A stretch of 61,431 bases of DNA from an uncultured Flavobacteriales bacterium (GTDB taxonomy: Bacteria; Bacteroidota; Bacteroidia; Flavobacteriales_D; Crocinitomicaceae): positions 1 to 61,431 of the forward strand of contig CALJKJ010000026.1 of assembly GCA_937973685.1 (NCBI GenBank), given 5' to 3'. Shown one piece after another: positions 43,396-52,543 of the stretch. The translations under genes were made by a program, and so were the position numbers. The notes under the pieces were generated by a model that saw only the letters and a program-made list of their open reading frames with translations, ran no database searches and had not been told where the DNA came from. The number at the start of each line of letters is the position of its first letter. Position 1 is the first letter of the stretch.

Positions 43396-43414
43396 TTCGT
43401 ATTGTACTAAACCA

Positions 43415-45133
43415 ATGCTGATGAAAACAATTATTGCACTCTCAGCACTTCTACTACTTTTTGCTTGCGCTCCAAAGCGTGAAGACTTGTCGATTAAAAA
43501 AGCTATTGGAGGTGCAAAATATGGCGATGAATTTCGCTTTATGTCTCCTGAAAAAGTTGAAAGCTTGATTCCGATTCAAGCAGTTGATATTTATACGCAA
43601 CGCATTACTTCGCAAATTTTCGACCAACTATTAGTTCTTGACCCAAGTAGTCAGAAAATAATACCTGGTTTAGCGCATTCACACTCCGTTTCTAAAAACG
43701 GGTTGGTGTACACCTTTCAAATTCGAAAAGGCGTTTTTTTTCATCCCGATGAATGTTTTGAAAACGAAACACGAGAACTCGATGCAAACGATATAAAATT
43801 TACCCTCGACATGGCTTGTAGTGGATTAAAAATCAACAAAGTAAGTTGGTTACTGATAGACCGAGTCAAAGGCGCAAAGGACTTTTACAATCAATCAAAA
43901 AACAGGCTCCCAGAATATGGTGTTAGTGGAATTAAGGTTGTCAATAAAAACACCTTAGAAATAACATTGATTGAACCATTAGCGAGCTTTGAAAAAATAC
44001 TTAGTTACTCCGGTTTCGGTGTTTTTCCAAAAGAAGCATACGAATTATATGGTGACAAACTCAGCAAGCATCCTATTGGAACTGGTCCATTTAAATTGGA
44101 CATGCTTTCCAAAAAAGCTATCCGTTTAATTCGAAATGATCAATATTGGAAAAAAGATGAATTTGGTAATGAATTGCCTTTTTTAGGAAGCATTCGCATG
44201 ACATATGCGGAAAACAAACGAAGTGAATTGATTGCATTTCGTTCAGGAAAAATAGACTTAGTGCTTGAAATCCCAGCAGACGAGGTCAAAAATGTATTGG
44301 GTTCGCTAGCTGATGCACAAGCTGGAAAAAACATCAAACACAAGGTTGATGCACAGGCATCTTATTCGTTAACATTTTTAGGTTTTCAGCACAAACATCC
44401 TGTCTTAAAAGACATACGCATCCGACAAGCTTTTAACTTAGCAATCGATCGTGCAAGTATTGTAAACAATGAATTACAAGGTGATGGATACCCAATAGAA
44501 AATGGGATTATTCCCAGTGCATTACAACCACAAGCTTATAAAGTCAAAGGCTACAAAACAAACATCCCATTAGCGCAACAACTCATGAAAGAAGCTGGTT
44601 ATGATAAGGGAGAAAACTTTCCTAAGCTAACCATTTATGTCAATGACAAAAAAGGTTCGGACAAACACAAATTGGTCGCAGCGATTGTGAAACAACTGAA
44701 AGCAAATTTAAACATCCAATTGACAATAAAATTAGTCGATTTAGCTACACGGAATAAATTAGTTGAAAACGAAACAGCAGCAATTTGGTTAAGTGGTTGG
44801 GTAGCTGATTATCCAGATGGTGAAAACTTTATGAGTCTGTTTGTTGGTAACACCAACCAACAAAAATCGACATTTGTAAATCCGTTTAATTACTTCAATC
44901 CCGAATTCAATAGTTATTTTATTCAGGCAAATGGTGAAAAAACAAACAATAAACACGCATATTATTTGCAAAAATGCGATCAATTATTGATAAATGATGC
45001 TGTTATCGTGCCACTTATTTCCGATGATTTTATTACCTTAACCAACTTAAGGGTTCGAAAATTCATTACAAGTCCTTTGGAAGTAATTCAATTAACAGCA
45101 GTTTACATCAAAGAACCAAAAAATAAAAGCTAA
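43415..45133 (+). CDS. ABC-type peptide/nickel substrate-binding lipoprotein (SBP family 5)
   Basis: The ~572-residue protein is a family 5 extracytoplasmic solute-binding protein. From the ATG at 43415 (MLMKTIIALSALLLLFAC) it has a lipoprotein signal peptide with lipobox LFAC. The longer reading to 43364 starts inside the promoter and is rejected. Family features: ESLIPIQAVDIYTQRITSQIFDQLL, GLAHSHSVSKNGLVYTFQIRKGVFFHPDE, LSKHPIGTGPFKLD, DIRIRQAFNLAIDRASIVNN and WVADYPDGENFMSLF. It likely captures oligopeptides at the inner membrane. No permease or ATPase genes are adjacent, so its transporter partner is elsewhere. Confidence 0.88.
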   Translation: MLMKTIIALSALLLLFACAPKREDLSIKKAIGGAKYGDEFRFMSPEKVESLIPIQAVDIYTQRITSQIFDQLLVLDPSSQKIIPGLAHSHSVSKNGLVYTFQIRKGVFFHPDECFENETRELDANDIKFTLDMACSGLKINKVSWLLIDRVKGAKDFYNQSKNRLPEYGVSGIKVVNKNTLEITLIEPLASFEKILSYSGFGVFPKEAYELYGDKLSKHPIGTGPFKLDMLSKKAIRLIRNDQYWKKDEFGNELPFLGSIRMTYAENKRSELIAFRSGKIDLVLEIPADEVKNVLGSLADAQAGKNIKHKVDAQASYSLTFLGFQHKHPVLKDIRIRQAFNLAIDRASIVNNELQGDGYPIENGIIPSALQPQAYKVKGYKTNIPLAQQLMKEAGYDKGENFPKLTIYVNDKKGSDKHKLVAAIVKQLKANLNIQLTIKLVDLATRNKLVENETAAIWLSGWVADYPDGENFMSLFVGNTNQQKSTFVNPFNYFNPEFNSYFIQANGEKTNNKHAYYLQKCDQLLINDAVIVPLISDDFITLTNLRVRKFITSPLEVIQLTAVYIKEPKNKS

Positions 45134-45206
45134 CATTTTAAAAGTGATTTCTTAACATTTAAACAATGTTTGGTGGGTAGTTTTGAAGACATTTTTATTT
45201 GTAAAC

Positions 45207-47279
45207 ATGCCTTTAAAAGAAAACGTTAGCGTAAAACAATCGTTAATTCAACATATGATAAATAGAGAATTGAGTTGGTTATCCTTCAACGAACGGGTGC
45301 TACAGGAAGCAACTGATGAAACAGTTCCTCTAGTTGAACGCATGCGTTTCTTAGGTATCTATTCCAATAATTTAGATGAGTTTTATCGGGTTCGAGTTGC
45401 AAATATCAAACGCATGATTCACTTACAGGGGAAAAAAATTGAAGGATACAAAGGAACTCCGAGTGAATTGTACGAGGAAATTCAAACTGTTGTAATCAAA
45501 CAACAAAAAACGTTTGAAGCAACCTACAAAAAAATTACAGCAGATCTTGCCGAAAAAGGCATTGATATTATCAACGAAAAAACAGCTACTGAAGAACAAA
45601 AACAAGAATTGCGCAGCTTTTTCTTGAAAAATATTGTGCACGACATCGTTCCAGTGATGCTCGATAAAAAAACAACATTCCCTCGAATCCGTGATGCTGC
45701 AATTTACCTTGGTGTAAAAATGGAATGGGATGCGAAAAGCAAAAAACGATTTGCGTTAATAGAAATTCCAAAAAAAGTGGCGCGGTTTTATGAATTAAAA
45801 ACCGGTGATCACAAAGCAATCATATTAATTGATGACATTATCCGTTTGAATTTGTCTGACATTTTTCCAATTTTCCATTTTGATGGTATCCAAGCATATA
45901 CATTTAAATTCACACGTGATGCGGAACTAAATTTGGACGATGACGTTTCACTTTCTTTCATAGAAAAAATGGAAAAAAGCATTAAAATGCGGAAGAAAGG
46001 AAATCCTGTTCGCGTAGTATACGATCAGAAAATGCCCAAAGATTTATTAGAATCACTTTCGAAATGCTTTAAATTGGATGTAAATATCAATACCATTCCT
46101 GGAGGAAGGTATCACAATTTTAAAGATTTCATGAAATTCCCGATTTTTGGGCACAATGAATTTTTATACGATTCCATCCAACCGCAAGAACATCCAGTTT
46201 TAAAAGGTCAAAAAAGTATTATTAAACAACTCCTAAAACAAGATGTTTTATTACATTTTCCTTATCAAAAATTTGATCATGTTGTTGATTTGATTCGTGA
46301 AGCTGCCATTGACCCAAAGGTAAAAAGCATTAAAATAAACATCTACCGCGTAGCTAAAGAATCTCAGGTGATGAATGCGTTGATAAATGCAATACGAAAT
46401 GGAAAAGAAGTTACGGTTGTTTTAGAGCTCCAAGCGCGATTTGATGAAGAAAACAACCTGTATTGGGCAGAACGATTAAAAGAAGAGGGAGCGCGTGTTT
46501 TATATGGTTTCCAAGAATTAAAAATACATTCTAAACTTTTGCAAATTCGACGTATATCTGAAAAATCGGAGCAGTTCATCACATATATTGGAACCGGTAA
46601 TTTCAATGAACGAACAGCAAACATTTATACCGATTTTGGCTTATTGACCGCAAATCGTTCGTTGTCACTTGAGGTGAATAATGTGTTCCACATGATGGAG
46701 CAGACGCTTCACCGTCATACATTTCGTTTTTTAACGGTCTCACCGATCAATGCGCGTCGCAAACTTGTTAGTTGTATTAACAACGAAATGAAAGCTGCCA
46801 AAAAAGGCGATGCTGCACGTATTCAAATTAAAATCAACAACTTAGTTGATAAGCAATTGATTCAAAAACTATACGATGCATCCAATGCTGGAGTGAAAAT
46901 TCAATTAATCATTCGTGGCGTTTGCTGCTTAATTCCCGGCATAAAAGGGAAAAGTGAACATATTGAAGTTATAAGCATTGTCGATCGTTTCTTGGAACAT
47001 ACACGTATGCAAATTTTCCACAACAATGGAAACCCTTTGTATTTTATTTCATCTGCAGATTGGATGGAAAGAAATATGGATCAACGTATTGAAGTTGGTA
47101 CACCTATTTACGACAAAACGATTCAGAAAGAACTCAAGGCTATTTTTGATATTCAATGGCATGATAACGTAAAAGCACGAGTCATCGATAAAAAGCAAGT
47201 AAACAGTTATAAGAAAACAGGTGATGAAGCCGAGCAAAAACGTTCGCAATACGAATTAATGGATCGTTATAAAAATTAA
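45207..47279 (+). CDS. ppk1: Polyphosphate kinase 1
   Basis: The 690-residue enzyme reversibly makes polyphosphate from ATP. It begins with INRELSWLSFNERVLQEA and NLDEFYRVRVANIKRM (N-terminal domain). The catalytic PLD-like domains follow: the autophosphorylated His441 in LKIHSKLL, TGNFNERTANIYTDFGL, IIRGVCCLIPG and ISSADWMERNMDQRIEVG. The frame could open earlier at a TTG (45183), but the ATG at 45207 is preferred; 45255 is also possible. The 3' end overlaps the following minus-strand gene in a TTAA (47276-47279). Confidence 0.95.
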   Translation: MPLKENVSVKQSLIQHMINRELSWLSFNERVLQEATDETVPLVERMRFLGIYSNNLDEFYRVRVANIKRMIHLQGKKIEGYKGTPSELYEEIQTVVIKQQKTFEATYKKITADLAEKGIDIINEKTATEEQKQELRSFFLKNIVHDIVPVMLDKKTTFPRIRDAAIYLGVKMEWDAKSKKRFALIEIPKKVARFYELKTGDHKAIILIDDIIRLNLSDIFPIFHFDGIQAYTFKFTRDAELNLDDDVSLSFIEKMEKSIKMRKKGNPVRVVYDQKMPKDLLESLSKCFKLDVNINTIPGGRYHNFKDFMKFPIFGHNEFLYDSIQPQEHPVLKGQKSIIKQLLKQDVLLHFPYQKFDHVVDLIREAAIDPKVKSIKINIYRVAKESQVMNALINAIRNGKEVTVVLELQARFDEENNLYWAERLKEEGARVLYGFQELKIHSKLLQIRRISEKSEQFITYIGTGNFNERTANIYTDFGLLTANRSLSLEVNNVFHMMEQTLHRHTFRFLTVSPINARRKLVSCINNEMKAAKKGDAARIQIKINNLVDKQLIQKLYDASNAGVKIQLIIRGVCCLIPGIKGKSEHIEVISIVDRFLEHTRMQIFHNNGNPLYFISSADWMERNMDQRIEVGTPIYDKTIQKELKAIFDIQWHDNVKARVIDKKQVNSYKKTGDEAEQKRSQYELMDRYKN

Positions 47280-49174
47280 TCTTCCGCTTCGTTTTTCAAT
47301 TGTTCTGCAAAAGCTTTGGTAATCAACGGTAAGTAAATTTCTACGGATACTCCGCCTGATTGGCGTTCACGAATCAAATAACTCGAACTTGATTTATTGA
47401 CTTTATTCAATATATACAAGCGGTCATTAATGATTTCAGAAGCACGCAAAGAATCAACAGCTTTCAATCCGCGGCCATTATCTTGAATCATAATAACCAA
47501 TTCATGATTGGGTGTTAAAAAGAATTTTACTGTTAACTGACCTTTATAAGCTATGTTTTTAAAGCCTTTCGTTATCGTGTTTTCTATGAACGGTTGCAAA
47601 ATCATTGTCGGTAGACAGACATCCGCTTGATCTATTGCAGTATCAATATCAAATGTAACATCAAATAAATCGGGATACTTGTCTTGTTGTAATTCGATGT
47701 AATACGTCAAAAATGCTAGTTCTTTATCTACTGTTAAAAAGTCGTCATGCGTACTATCTAGTGTTTGTTTGATCAACTTGGAAAACGCGCCAATTTTCTT
47801 CGATAAAACTTGAGTATCTCCTGTTGATTGCAAAACAGAAAGTGTATTATAAATAAATTCAGGATTGATCCGAGCGCGGTTCAATCGTTGCTGTAATTCT
47901 AGGTTTTTTTGTCGTTCAGAGATTTTTCGTTGACGGAAAACCATAAAAATGTAAAACCCTAGTAATGCAAGAATGATCAATCCAACAACAATTAATTTAT
48001 TTTTCAAATTTCCGATTTGACGTTGCTGCTCTAATAATTTTTTATCTTGTTCTTCTGCGTCAGCGTCTTTTTGTTTTCTAACGCGGTGATATTTCTCTTC
48101 TAAATCGTTGAACGCACGTAAATTTTGCAATTTAACAACACTATCACGCATGGTAACCAAATCTTCATAAACGGTCAGCGCACGTTCGTATTCTCCACTT
48201 AATTTAGCACATGTATATACCAATTCCAAAGCGCTTTTTACTTTGTAAGGATTTTTCAAAACAAGTGCACTTGTCAATGTTGAATCCGCAAATTGATACG
48301 CTTTGTCGTATTGTTTTAACTCCAAATAAATGTCCGTTAAATCTGAAAAAATTCCTTCTCGTTCAACAAGCTGATTAGTTGGATACGTATAAAAGAGAGC
48401 ACTATCTAAAAACAAAATAGCTTTTCGGTAATTACGATCGTGGTACGACTTGTCTTCCAATAAGTTGTAACCTTTTACATAACTTTGCTCGTACTTTATT
48501 TTTTTTGCCAATCGTAATCCAACCAATGCCACATGATGAGCAGAATCGAGCAAAGGAAGGTCGTTACTTGTTTCAAAATGATGGTAATAACGTGCCGATA
48601 AACTAAATAAATTATCTACTTTATTCGTGTTGTTTGGAAGTTGATTCACAAAATTGTGGGCTGCTTTCAAATAGTTGATAGACTTGTCTTCTGTTTTTAG
48701 TTTCGAAAACACCGTTGAGAGCGACAACAATACTTTGGGATAAAATGGATGTGCTTGGTTTTTACCAATAACTGCTAACGCTTTTTTATAAACAGTTAAC
48801 GCTGACTCGTTTTCACCAACACGCAAATAATAATCGCCATAACTAATGAAATTCATCAAATATGCGGTTTTGAAACAACGAATGCTATCGAGTAAAAACA
48901 ACTCTTTGTCCAAGTTTTTTTTGGCTGCTTCGAATTGATAATTATTTAAATAATCTTGAGCTATAAGGTGATAGCCAAAAGATTTACACCTTGGATTACT
49001 TGATTGAAGGTATTTCCACCCAAGCATTTTTAAATTTTCAGGGGAATAAACTAGGGTTGAATCAATGAACTTTTTTTGAAAATAAGTGTCGATTGTTGGG
49101 CATTGACAATTTTTTTGTCCAACTGAAACAAACGCCAAAAAAGTAACAAATAAGATAACGAGTCCGTGTTTCAT
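47276..49174 (-). CDS. TPR protein with LytS-type histidine-kinase domain lacking the phospho-accepting His
   Basis: The 632-residue protein has a signal peptide (MKHGLVILFVTFLAFVSVG), an extracytoplasmic TPR-like helical region (~50-360), a coiled coil (~340-385), one membrane helix (LIVVGLIILALLGFYIFMVF), and a cytoplasmic LytS/YehU-type kinase domain. The phosphorylation motif, usually NPHFLFN, reads RINPEFIYNTL: the histidine is Glu439 (GAA codon at 47858-47860). The ATP-binding part looks largely intact: PTMILQPFIENTITKGF (N box) and MIQDNGRGL (G box). Family members with an intact His phosphorylate LytTR-type regulators. Here it may be a pseudokinase or signal through protein contacts. 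No response regulator gene is adjacent. Confidence 0.85.
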   Translation of the reverse strand: MKHGLVILFVTFLAFVSVGQKNCQCPTIDTYFQKKFIDSTLVYSPENLKMLGWKYLQSSNPRCKSFGYHLIAQDYLNNYQFEAAKKNLDKELFLLDSIRCFKTAYLMNFISYGDYYLRVGENESALTVYKKALAVIGKNQAHPFYPKVLLSLSTVFSKLKTEDKSINYLKAAHNFVNQLPNNTNKVDNLFSLSARYYHHFETSNDLPLLDSAHHVALVGLRLAKKIKYEQSYVKGYNLLEDKSYHDRNYRKAILFLDSALFYTYPTNQLVEREGIFSDLTDIYLELKQYDKAYQFADSTLTSALVLKNPYKVKSALELVYTCAKLSGEYERALTVYEDLVTMRDSVVKLQNLRAFNDLEEKYHRVRKQKDADAEEQDKKLLEQQRQIGNLKNKLIVVGLIILALLGFYIFMVFRQRKISERQKNLELQQRLNRARINPEFIYNTLSVLQSTGDTQVLSKKIGAFSKLIKQTLDSTHDDFLTVDKELAFLTYYIELQQDKYPDLFDVTFDIDTAIDQADVCLPTMILQPFIENTITKGFKNIAYKGQLTVKFFLTPNHELVIMIQDNGRGLKAVDSLRASEIINDRLYILNKVNKSSSSYLIRERQSGGVSVEIYLPLITKAFAEQLKNEAED

Positions 49175-49258
49175 TCCTCTAGAATTGATTCAAATTTAAT
49201 AAATATAAATCGATGTAGGAATGAATTAAGTCTAAAATGTAAAAGCCCACGATTATTC

Positions 49259-49285
49259 ACAAAAAAAGGCGTCATTTGACGCCTT
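49259..49285 (-). terminator. Intrinsic terminator after the outer-membrane barrel gene
   Basis: On the minus strand AAAGGCGTCA-aa-TGACGCCTTT is followed by a T-run. Confidence 0.85.
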
Positions 49286-49319
49286 TCCTGCTTTGTTAAT
49301 TTTCCACTATGATGGAGAA

Positions 49320-50123
49320 TTAAAAATTCAATGAAACACCAAAAGTTAAGGGATAAACTGCTGCTGTTTTTTCGGTATCAAATAATGGAATTAAATTGTA
49401 ATTCATGTAAACTCCCCAATCATCATACCCAAGACGCATTGCAGCATCCAAACGAAATGCCTCTAAACCATATGTGCCTTTCACTTTTTGTTTCATTTTC
49501 GCGTCGCCTTCGGTAACAGTTTTTACACTGGAACCAATGCGAACACCACCAATTACACCTGCTGCAAAATAAAAGCCTTCATCGCCACTTTCATTTCCGC
49601 AAAATTCTATCATCAATGGAGCAGTTAAATAAATCGCACGAAGTTTGTTCTTTTTAAACACATTCACTGTATCCGTTGTAGCAAACAATGAATCTGCAGT
49701 ATAATGCAATACGTTTTGTTTTAAACCGATTTGCGTCCAATTAAACCCTAGGCCTGTTACTACACCAACGTAATTTTTATAAATTGGAAATTTGTGTTCA
49801 AGTACATTCCAACTCCAACTAAACGATTTACCTGGATCATTCTCCCACTGTGGATCATTCGGAAAACTAGACTTCATGTCTTTGTTTAACAACATTGTCG
49901 GACCAAAATCAATCCCTGACCAATGTGCATTGATATCTTTTAATTCCTCCTCATCCGGTTCGGCATTTACAGTATCATTTTCAACTTTTACTGTTGCTCC
50001 TTTAGGATTAATGATAATAACTTTGCTTGTTCCAACATTAAAGCGCGTTGTGTCTGGCGTTTCTTGTGCAAATAACATGCTTGAAAAGCAAATTGCTGTT
50101 AAGCTAAAAATCACTTTTTTCAT
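49320..50123 (-). CDS. Outer-membrane beta-barrel protein (PorT-like)
   Basis: The 267-residue protein has a signal peptide (MKKVIFSLTAICFSSMLFAQ), a charged segment rich in Glu/Asp (NDTVNAEPDEEELKD), and then alternating hydrophobic/polar strands typical of small Bacteroidota beta-barrels: HWSGIDFGPTMLLN, YVGVVTGLGFNWTQIGL, RAIYLTAPLMIEF, EGFYFAAGVIGGVRIG, GVYMNYNLIPLF and the terminal TFGVSLNF ending in Phe. The exact role is unknown. It is followed by its own terminator and divergent from aspS. Confidence 0.78.
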   Translation of the reverse strand: MKKVIFSLTAICFSSMLFAQETPDTTRFNVGTSKVIIINPKGATVKVENDTVNAEPDEEELKDINAHWSGIDFGPTMLLNKDMKSSFPNDPQWENDPGKSFSWSWNVLEHKFPIYKNYVGVVTGLGFNWTQIGLKQNVLHYTADSLFATTDTVNVFKKNKLRAIYLTAPLMIEFCGNESGDEGFYFAAGVIGGVRIGSSVKTVTEGDAKMKQKVKGTYGLEAFRLDAAMRLGYDDWGVYMNYNLIPLFDTEKTAAVYPLTFGVSLNF

Positions 50124-50258
50124 CGTATTTAGTTTTAGTAGTTTTTACTTCATTTTTATGTTAGACTAATATTTTCAAATTTTGTTACATTTTTTTTGAA
50201 AAAAATTACTTTTCATTACTAATACAAGTAATTAGCAAGTAAAATAGTAGATAAATAA

Positions 50259-50266
50259 TATCTTTG
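50259..50266 (+). promoter_or_regulatory. -7 box TATCTTTG of aspS
   Basis: TATCTTTG matches TAnnTTTG, 17 nt before the aspS ATG. Confidence 0.5.
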
Positions 50267-50283
50267 CAACTCAATAAATTATC

Positions 50284-52029
50284 ATGTATAGATCACATAC
50301 CTGCGGTGAATTACGCACTGCTCACATTGGAAAAGAAGTTGTTTTAGCTGGTTGGGTTCAACGTTCACGCGATTTAGGAGGAATGACCTTTGTCGATTTA
50401 CGTGACCGTTACGGTATTACCCAATTAGCATTTAACTTGGAAGAAAATGCTGAACTCTGCATGCAAGCCCGCAAATTAGGTCGTGAGTTTGTTGTACATG
50501 TATCTGGATTAGTGATAGAACGTTCAAGCAAAAACAACCAATTGCCAACAGGTGAAATTGAAATAAAAGTCGAACAACTTACTATATTAAATGCAGCAAA
50601 AACGCCGCCATTCACCATTGAAGATGATACAGATGGTGGTGAAGAACTGCGTGCGCAATACCGATATTTGGATTTACGAAGAAATCCTGTTCAACAAAAA
50701 TTACGTTTGCGTAATCAAGTCGCGCTAGAAACACGCAAGTATTTAGATGCACAAGATTTTGTAGATGTAGAAACACCTTATTTAATTAAGTCAACTCCAG
50801 AAGGTGCTCGTGATTTTGTGGTGCCAAGTCGTATGAATCAAGGAGAATTTTATGCACTCCCGCAATCGCCACAAACATTCAAACAATTGTTAATGGTTGC
50901 AGGTTTCGATCGCTATTATCAAATTGTGAAATGCTTCCGTGATGAGGATTTACGTGCAGATAGACAACCTGAGTTTACACAAATCGACTGTGAAATGGCG
51001 TTTGTGGAACAAGAAGATATACTAAACACATTCGAAGGCTTAATCAAACACTTGTTTAATTCTGTTCGAGGAATAACATTTGAAGGTGATTTCCCACGAA
51101 TGACCTATGCTGAAGCAATGGAAAAATATGGTTCTGATAAACCAGACATTCGTTTTGGGATGGAATTTACGGACTTGAAAAACGAAAGTGCTGGAAAGGA
51201 CTTTGTTGTTTTTGATAGTGCAGAAGCAGTTATTGGTATCGCTGTTCCTGGAGCAGCTGAATATACGCGCAAACAATTAGATGAACTTACAGAATGGATC
51301 AAACGTCCGCAAATAGGCGCAAAAGGGTTGGTTTACGTCAAATGTAATGCTGATGGAACGTTTAAAAGTTCGGTCGATAAATTTTTCGATGAAGCTACAT
51401 TAAAAGTATGGGCAGACAAATGTGGCGCAAATGCGGGTGATTTATTACTTGTCTTGAGTGGAGAAATTGACAAAACACGCAAACAAATGAATGAATTGCG
51501 TTTGCGCATGGGAACGGATTTGGGGTTGAGAAATCCAGACGATTTCAAACCTTTATGGGTACTCGACTTTCCGTTACTTGAATGGGATGAAGAGAGTCAG
51601 CGCTACCATGCAATGCATCACCCTTTTACATCACCAAAACCAGAAGATATTGCATTAATTGATACTGATCCTGGGAAAGTTCGTGCAAACGCATACGATT
51701 TAGCGATGAATGGTGTTGAATTAGGTGGCGGATCCATTCGTATTCACGATAGAACCTTACAAGCACGTATGTTTGAGTTATTAGGCTTTACTCCGGAACA
51801 AGCGCAAGCTCAATTTGGCTTCTTGATGAATGCTTTTGAATACGGCGCGCCACCTCATGGTGGATTAGCTTTCGGTTTGGACAGACTAGTAGCTACAATG
51901 GGCGGATCTGACTCTATTCGCGACTACATTGCTTTCCCTAAAAACAATAGCGGAAGAGATGTGATGATTGATGCTCCGTCACCAATAGACGCAGTTCAAT
52001 TAAAAGAACTTGGTATTGATTTGAAATAA
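50284..52029 (+). CDS. aspS: Aspartyl-tRNA synthetase
   Basis: The 581-residue class IIb synthetase charges tRNA(Asp), or also tRNA(Asn) if non-discriminating. It has an N-terminal OB-fold (VLAGWVQRSRDLGGMTFVDLRDRYG), motif 2 region FRDEDLRADRQPEFTQIDCEM, the bacterial insertion domain, and motif 3 GGLAFGLDRLVATM. The window also contains gatA and gatC; if no asparaginyl-tRNA synthetase exists in the genome this AspRS could be non-discriminating, which the sequence alone cannot decide. Confidence 0.97.
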   Translation: MYRSHTCGELRTAHIGKEVVLAGWVQRSRDLGGMTFVDLRDRYGITQLAFNLEENAELCMQARKLGREFVVHVSGLVIERSSKNNQLPTGEIEIKVEQLTILNAAKTPPFTIEDDTDGGEELRAQYRYLDLRRNPVQQKLRLRNQVALETRKYLDAQDFVDVETPYLIKSTPEGARDFVVPSRMNQGEFYALPQSPQTFKQLLMVAGFDRYYQIVKCFRDEDLRADRQPEFTQIDCEMAFVEQEDILNTFEGLIKHLFNSVRGITFEGDFPRMTYAEAMEKYGSDKPDIRFGMEFTDLKNESAGKDFVVFDSAEAVIGIAVPGAAEYTRKQLDELTEWIKRPQIGAKGLVYVKCNADGTFKSSVDKFFDEATLKVWADKCGANAGDLLLVLSGEIDKTRKQMNELRLRMGTDLGLRNPDDFKPLWVLDFPLLEWDEESQRYHAMHHPFTSPKPEDIALIDTDPGKVRANAYDLAMNGVELGGGSIRIHDRTLQARMFELLGFTPEQAQAQFGFLMNAFEYGAPPHGGLAFGLDRLVATMGGSDSIRDYIAFPKNNSGRDVMIDAPSPIDAVQLKELGIDLK

Positions 52030-52049
52030 GGAACAATAAGAAAAGAATG

Positions 52050-52076
52050 AAAAGCGTCTAATTGGACGCTTTTTTT
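52050..52076. terminator. Bidirectional terminator between aspS and the NlpE-like gene
   Basis: AAGCGTC-taattg-GACGCTT with a T-run on the plus side and A-run on the minus side. Confidence 0.85.
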
Positions 52077-52533
52077 ATTGCTTTTTTTCCAGGCGCAGGG
52101 TATACGCAAACTTTGATTCGATTTGAGCGCCATCAAGTTCTAATTGATGCAAAACAGATTTGTTGTATTCATAACGCATAATTCGGGACGAGTCTTGTAA
52201 CGAACCTTGTGACAAATAAAGTTGTTGTGCGTTGTTTTCAGTTATCAATTTCCATTCACCGGAACTGATAATTACTGCGTCGCCATCTTCTCCAGCATCT
52301 TTGTACGTTTCTGTTAATCGATAGATTCCAATAGAATCTCCTTTGAGTAATAATTTTTGATCAATTCCGCTACAATCCGCGCATGGAATGATTCCTTTAT
52401 ACAAGCGAATGGTACGGTAATGCTGTTGGCGCAACGTCAAAGACGCCACTTTTTTTTGCGCTGTTTCTTTTTTTTGATGCTCAATACACGCACTCAACGT
52501 AATCAAACCCAGTAAAAACACTACATTTTTCAT
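52075..52533 (-). CDS. NlpE-like outer-membrane lipoprotein
   Basis: The 152-residue protein has a lipoprotein signal peptide with lipobox LSAC (Cys16) and an NlpE N-terminal-like domain: RLYKGIIPCADCSGIDQKLLL with the CxxC pair, then YRLTETYKD and SSGEWKLITENNAQQLYL. In E. coli NlpE senses copper and adhesion stress and triggers Cpx signalling; in Bacteroidota such proteins have no defined partner. It lies 10 nt after the MDR gene in the same direction, so the two are likely co-expressed. Confidence 0.85.
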   Translation of the reverse strand: MKNVVFLLGLITLSACIEHQKKETAQKKVASLTLRQQHYRTIRLYKGIIPCADCSGIDQKLLLKGDSIGIYRLTETYKDAGEDGDAVIISSGEWKLITENNAQQLYLSQGSLQDSSRIMRYEYNKSVLHQLELDGAQIESKFAYTLRLEKKQ

Positions 52534-52543
52534 CGCTTTGTTA

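Noticed and set aside
43364..43414. Longer start of the oligopeptide-binding lipoprotein
   Set aside because: It begins in the promoter and would move the lipobox about 17 residues inward, away from a normal signal peptide.
45183..45206. TTG start giving eight more residues on Ppk1
   Set aside because: A normal ATG follows at 45207 and the family N-terminus does not need the extension.
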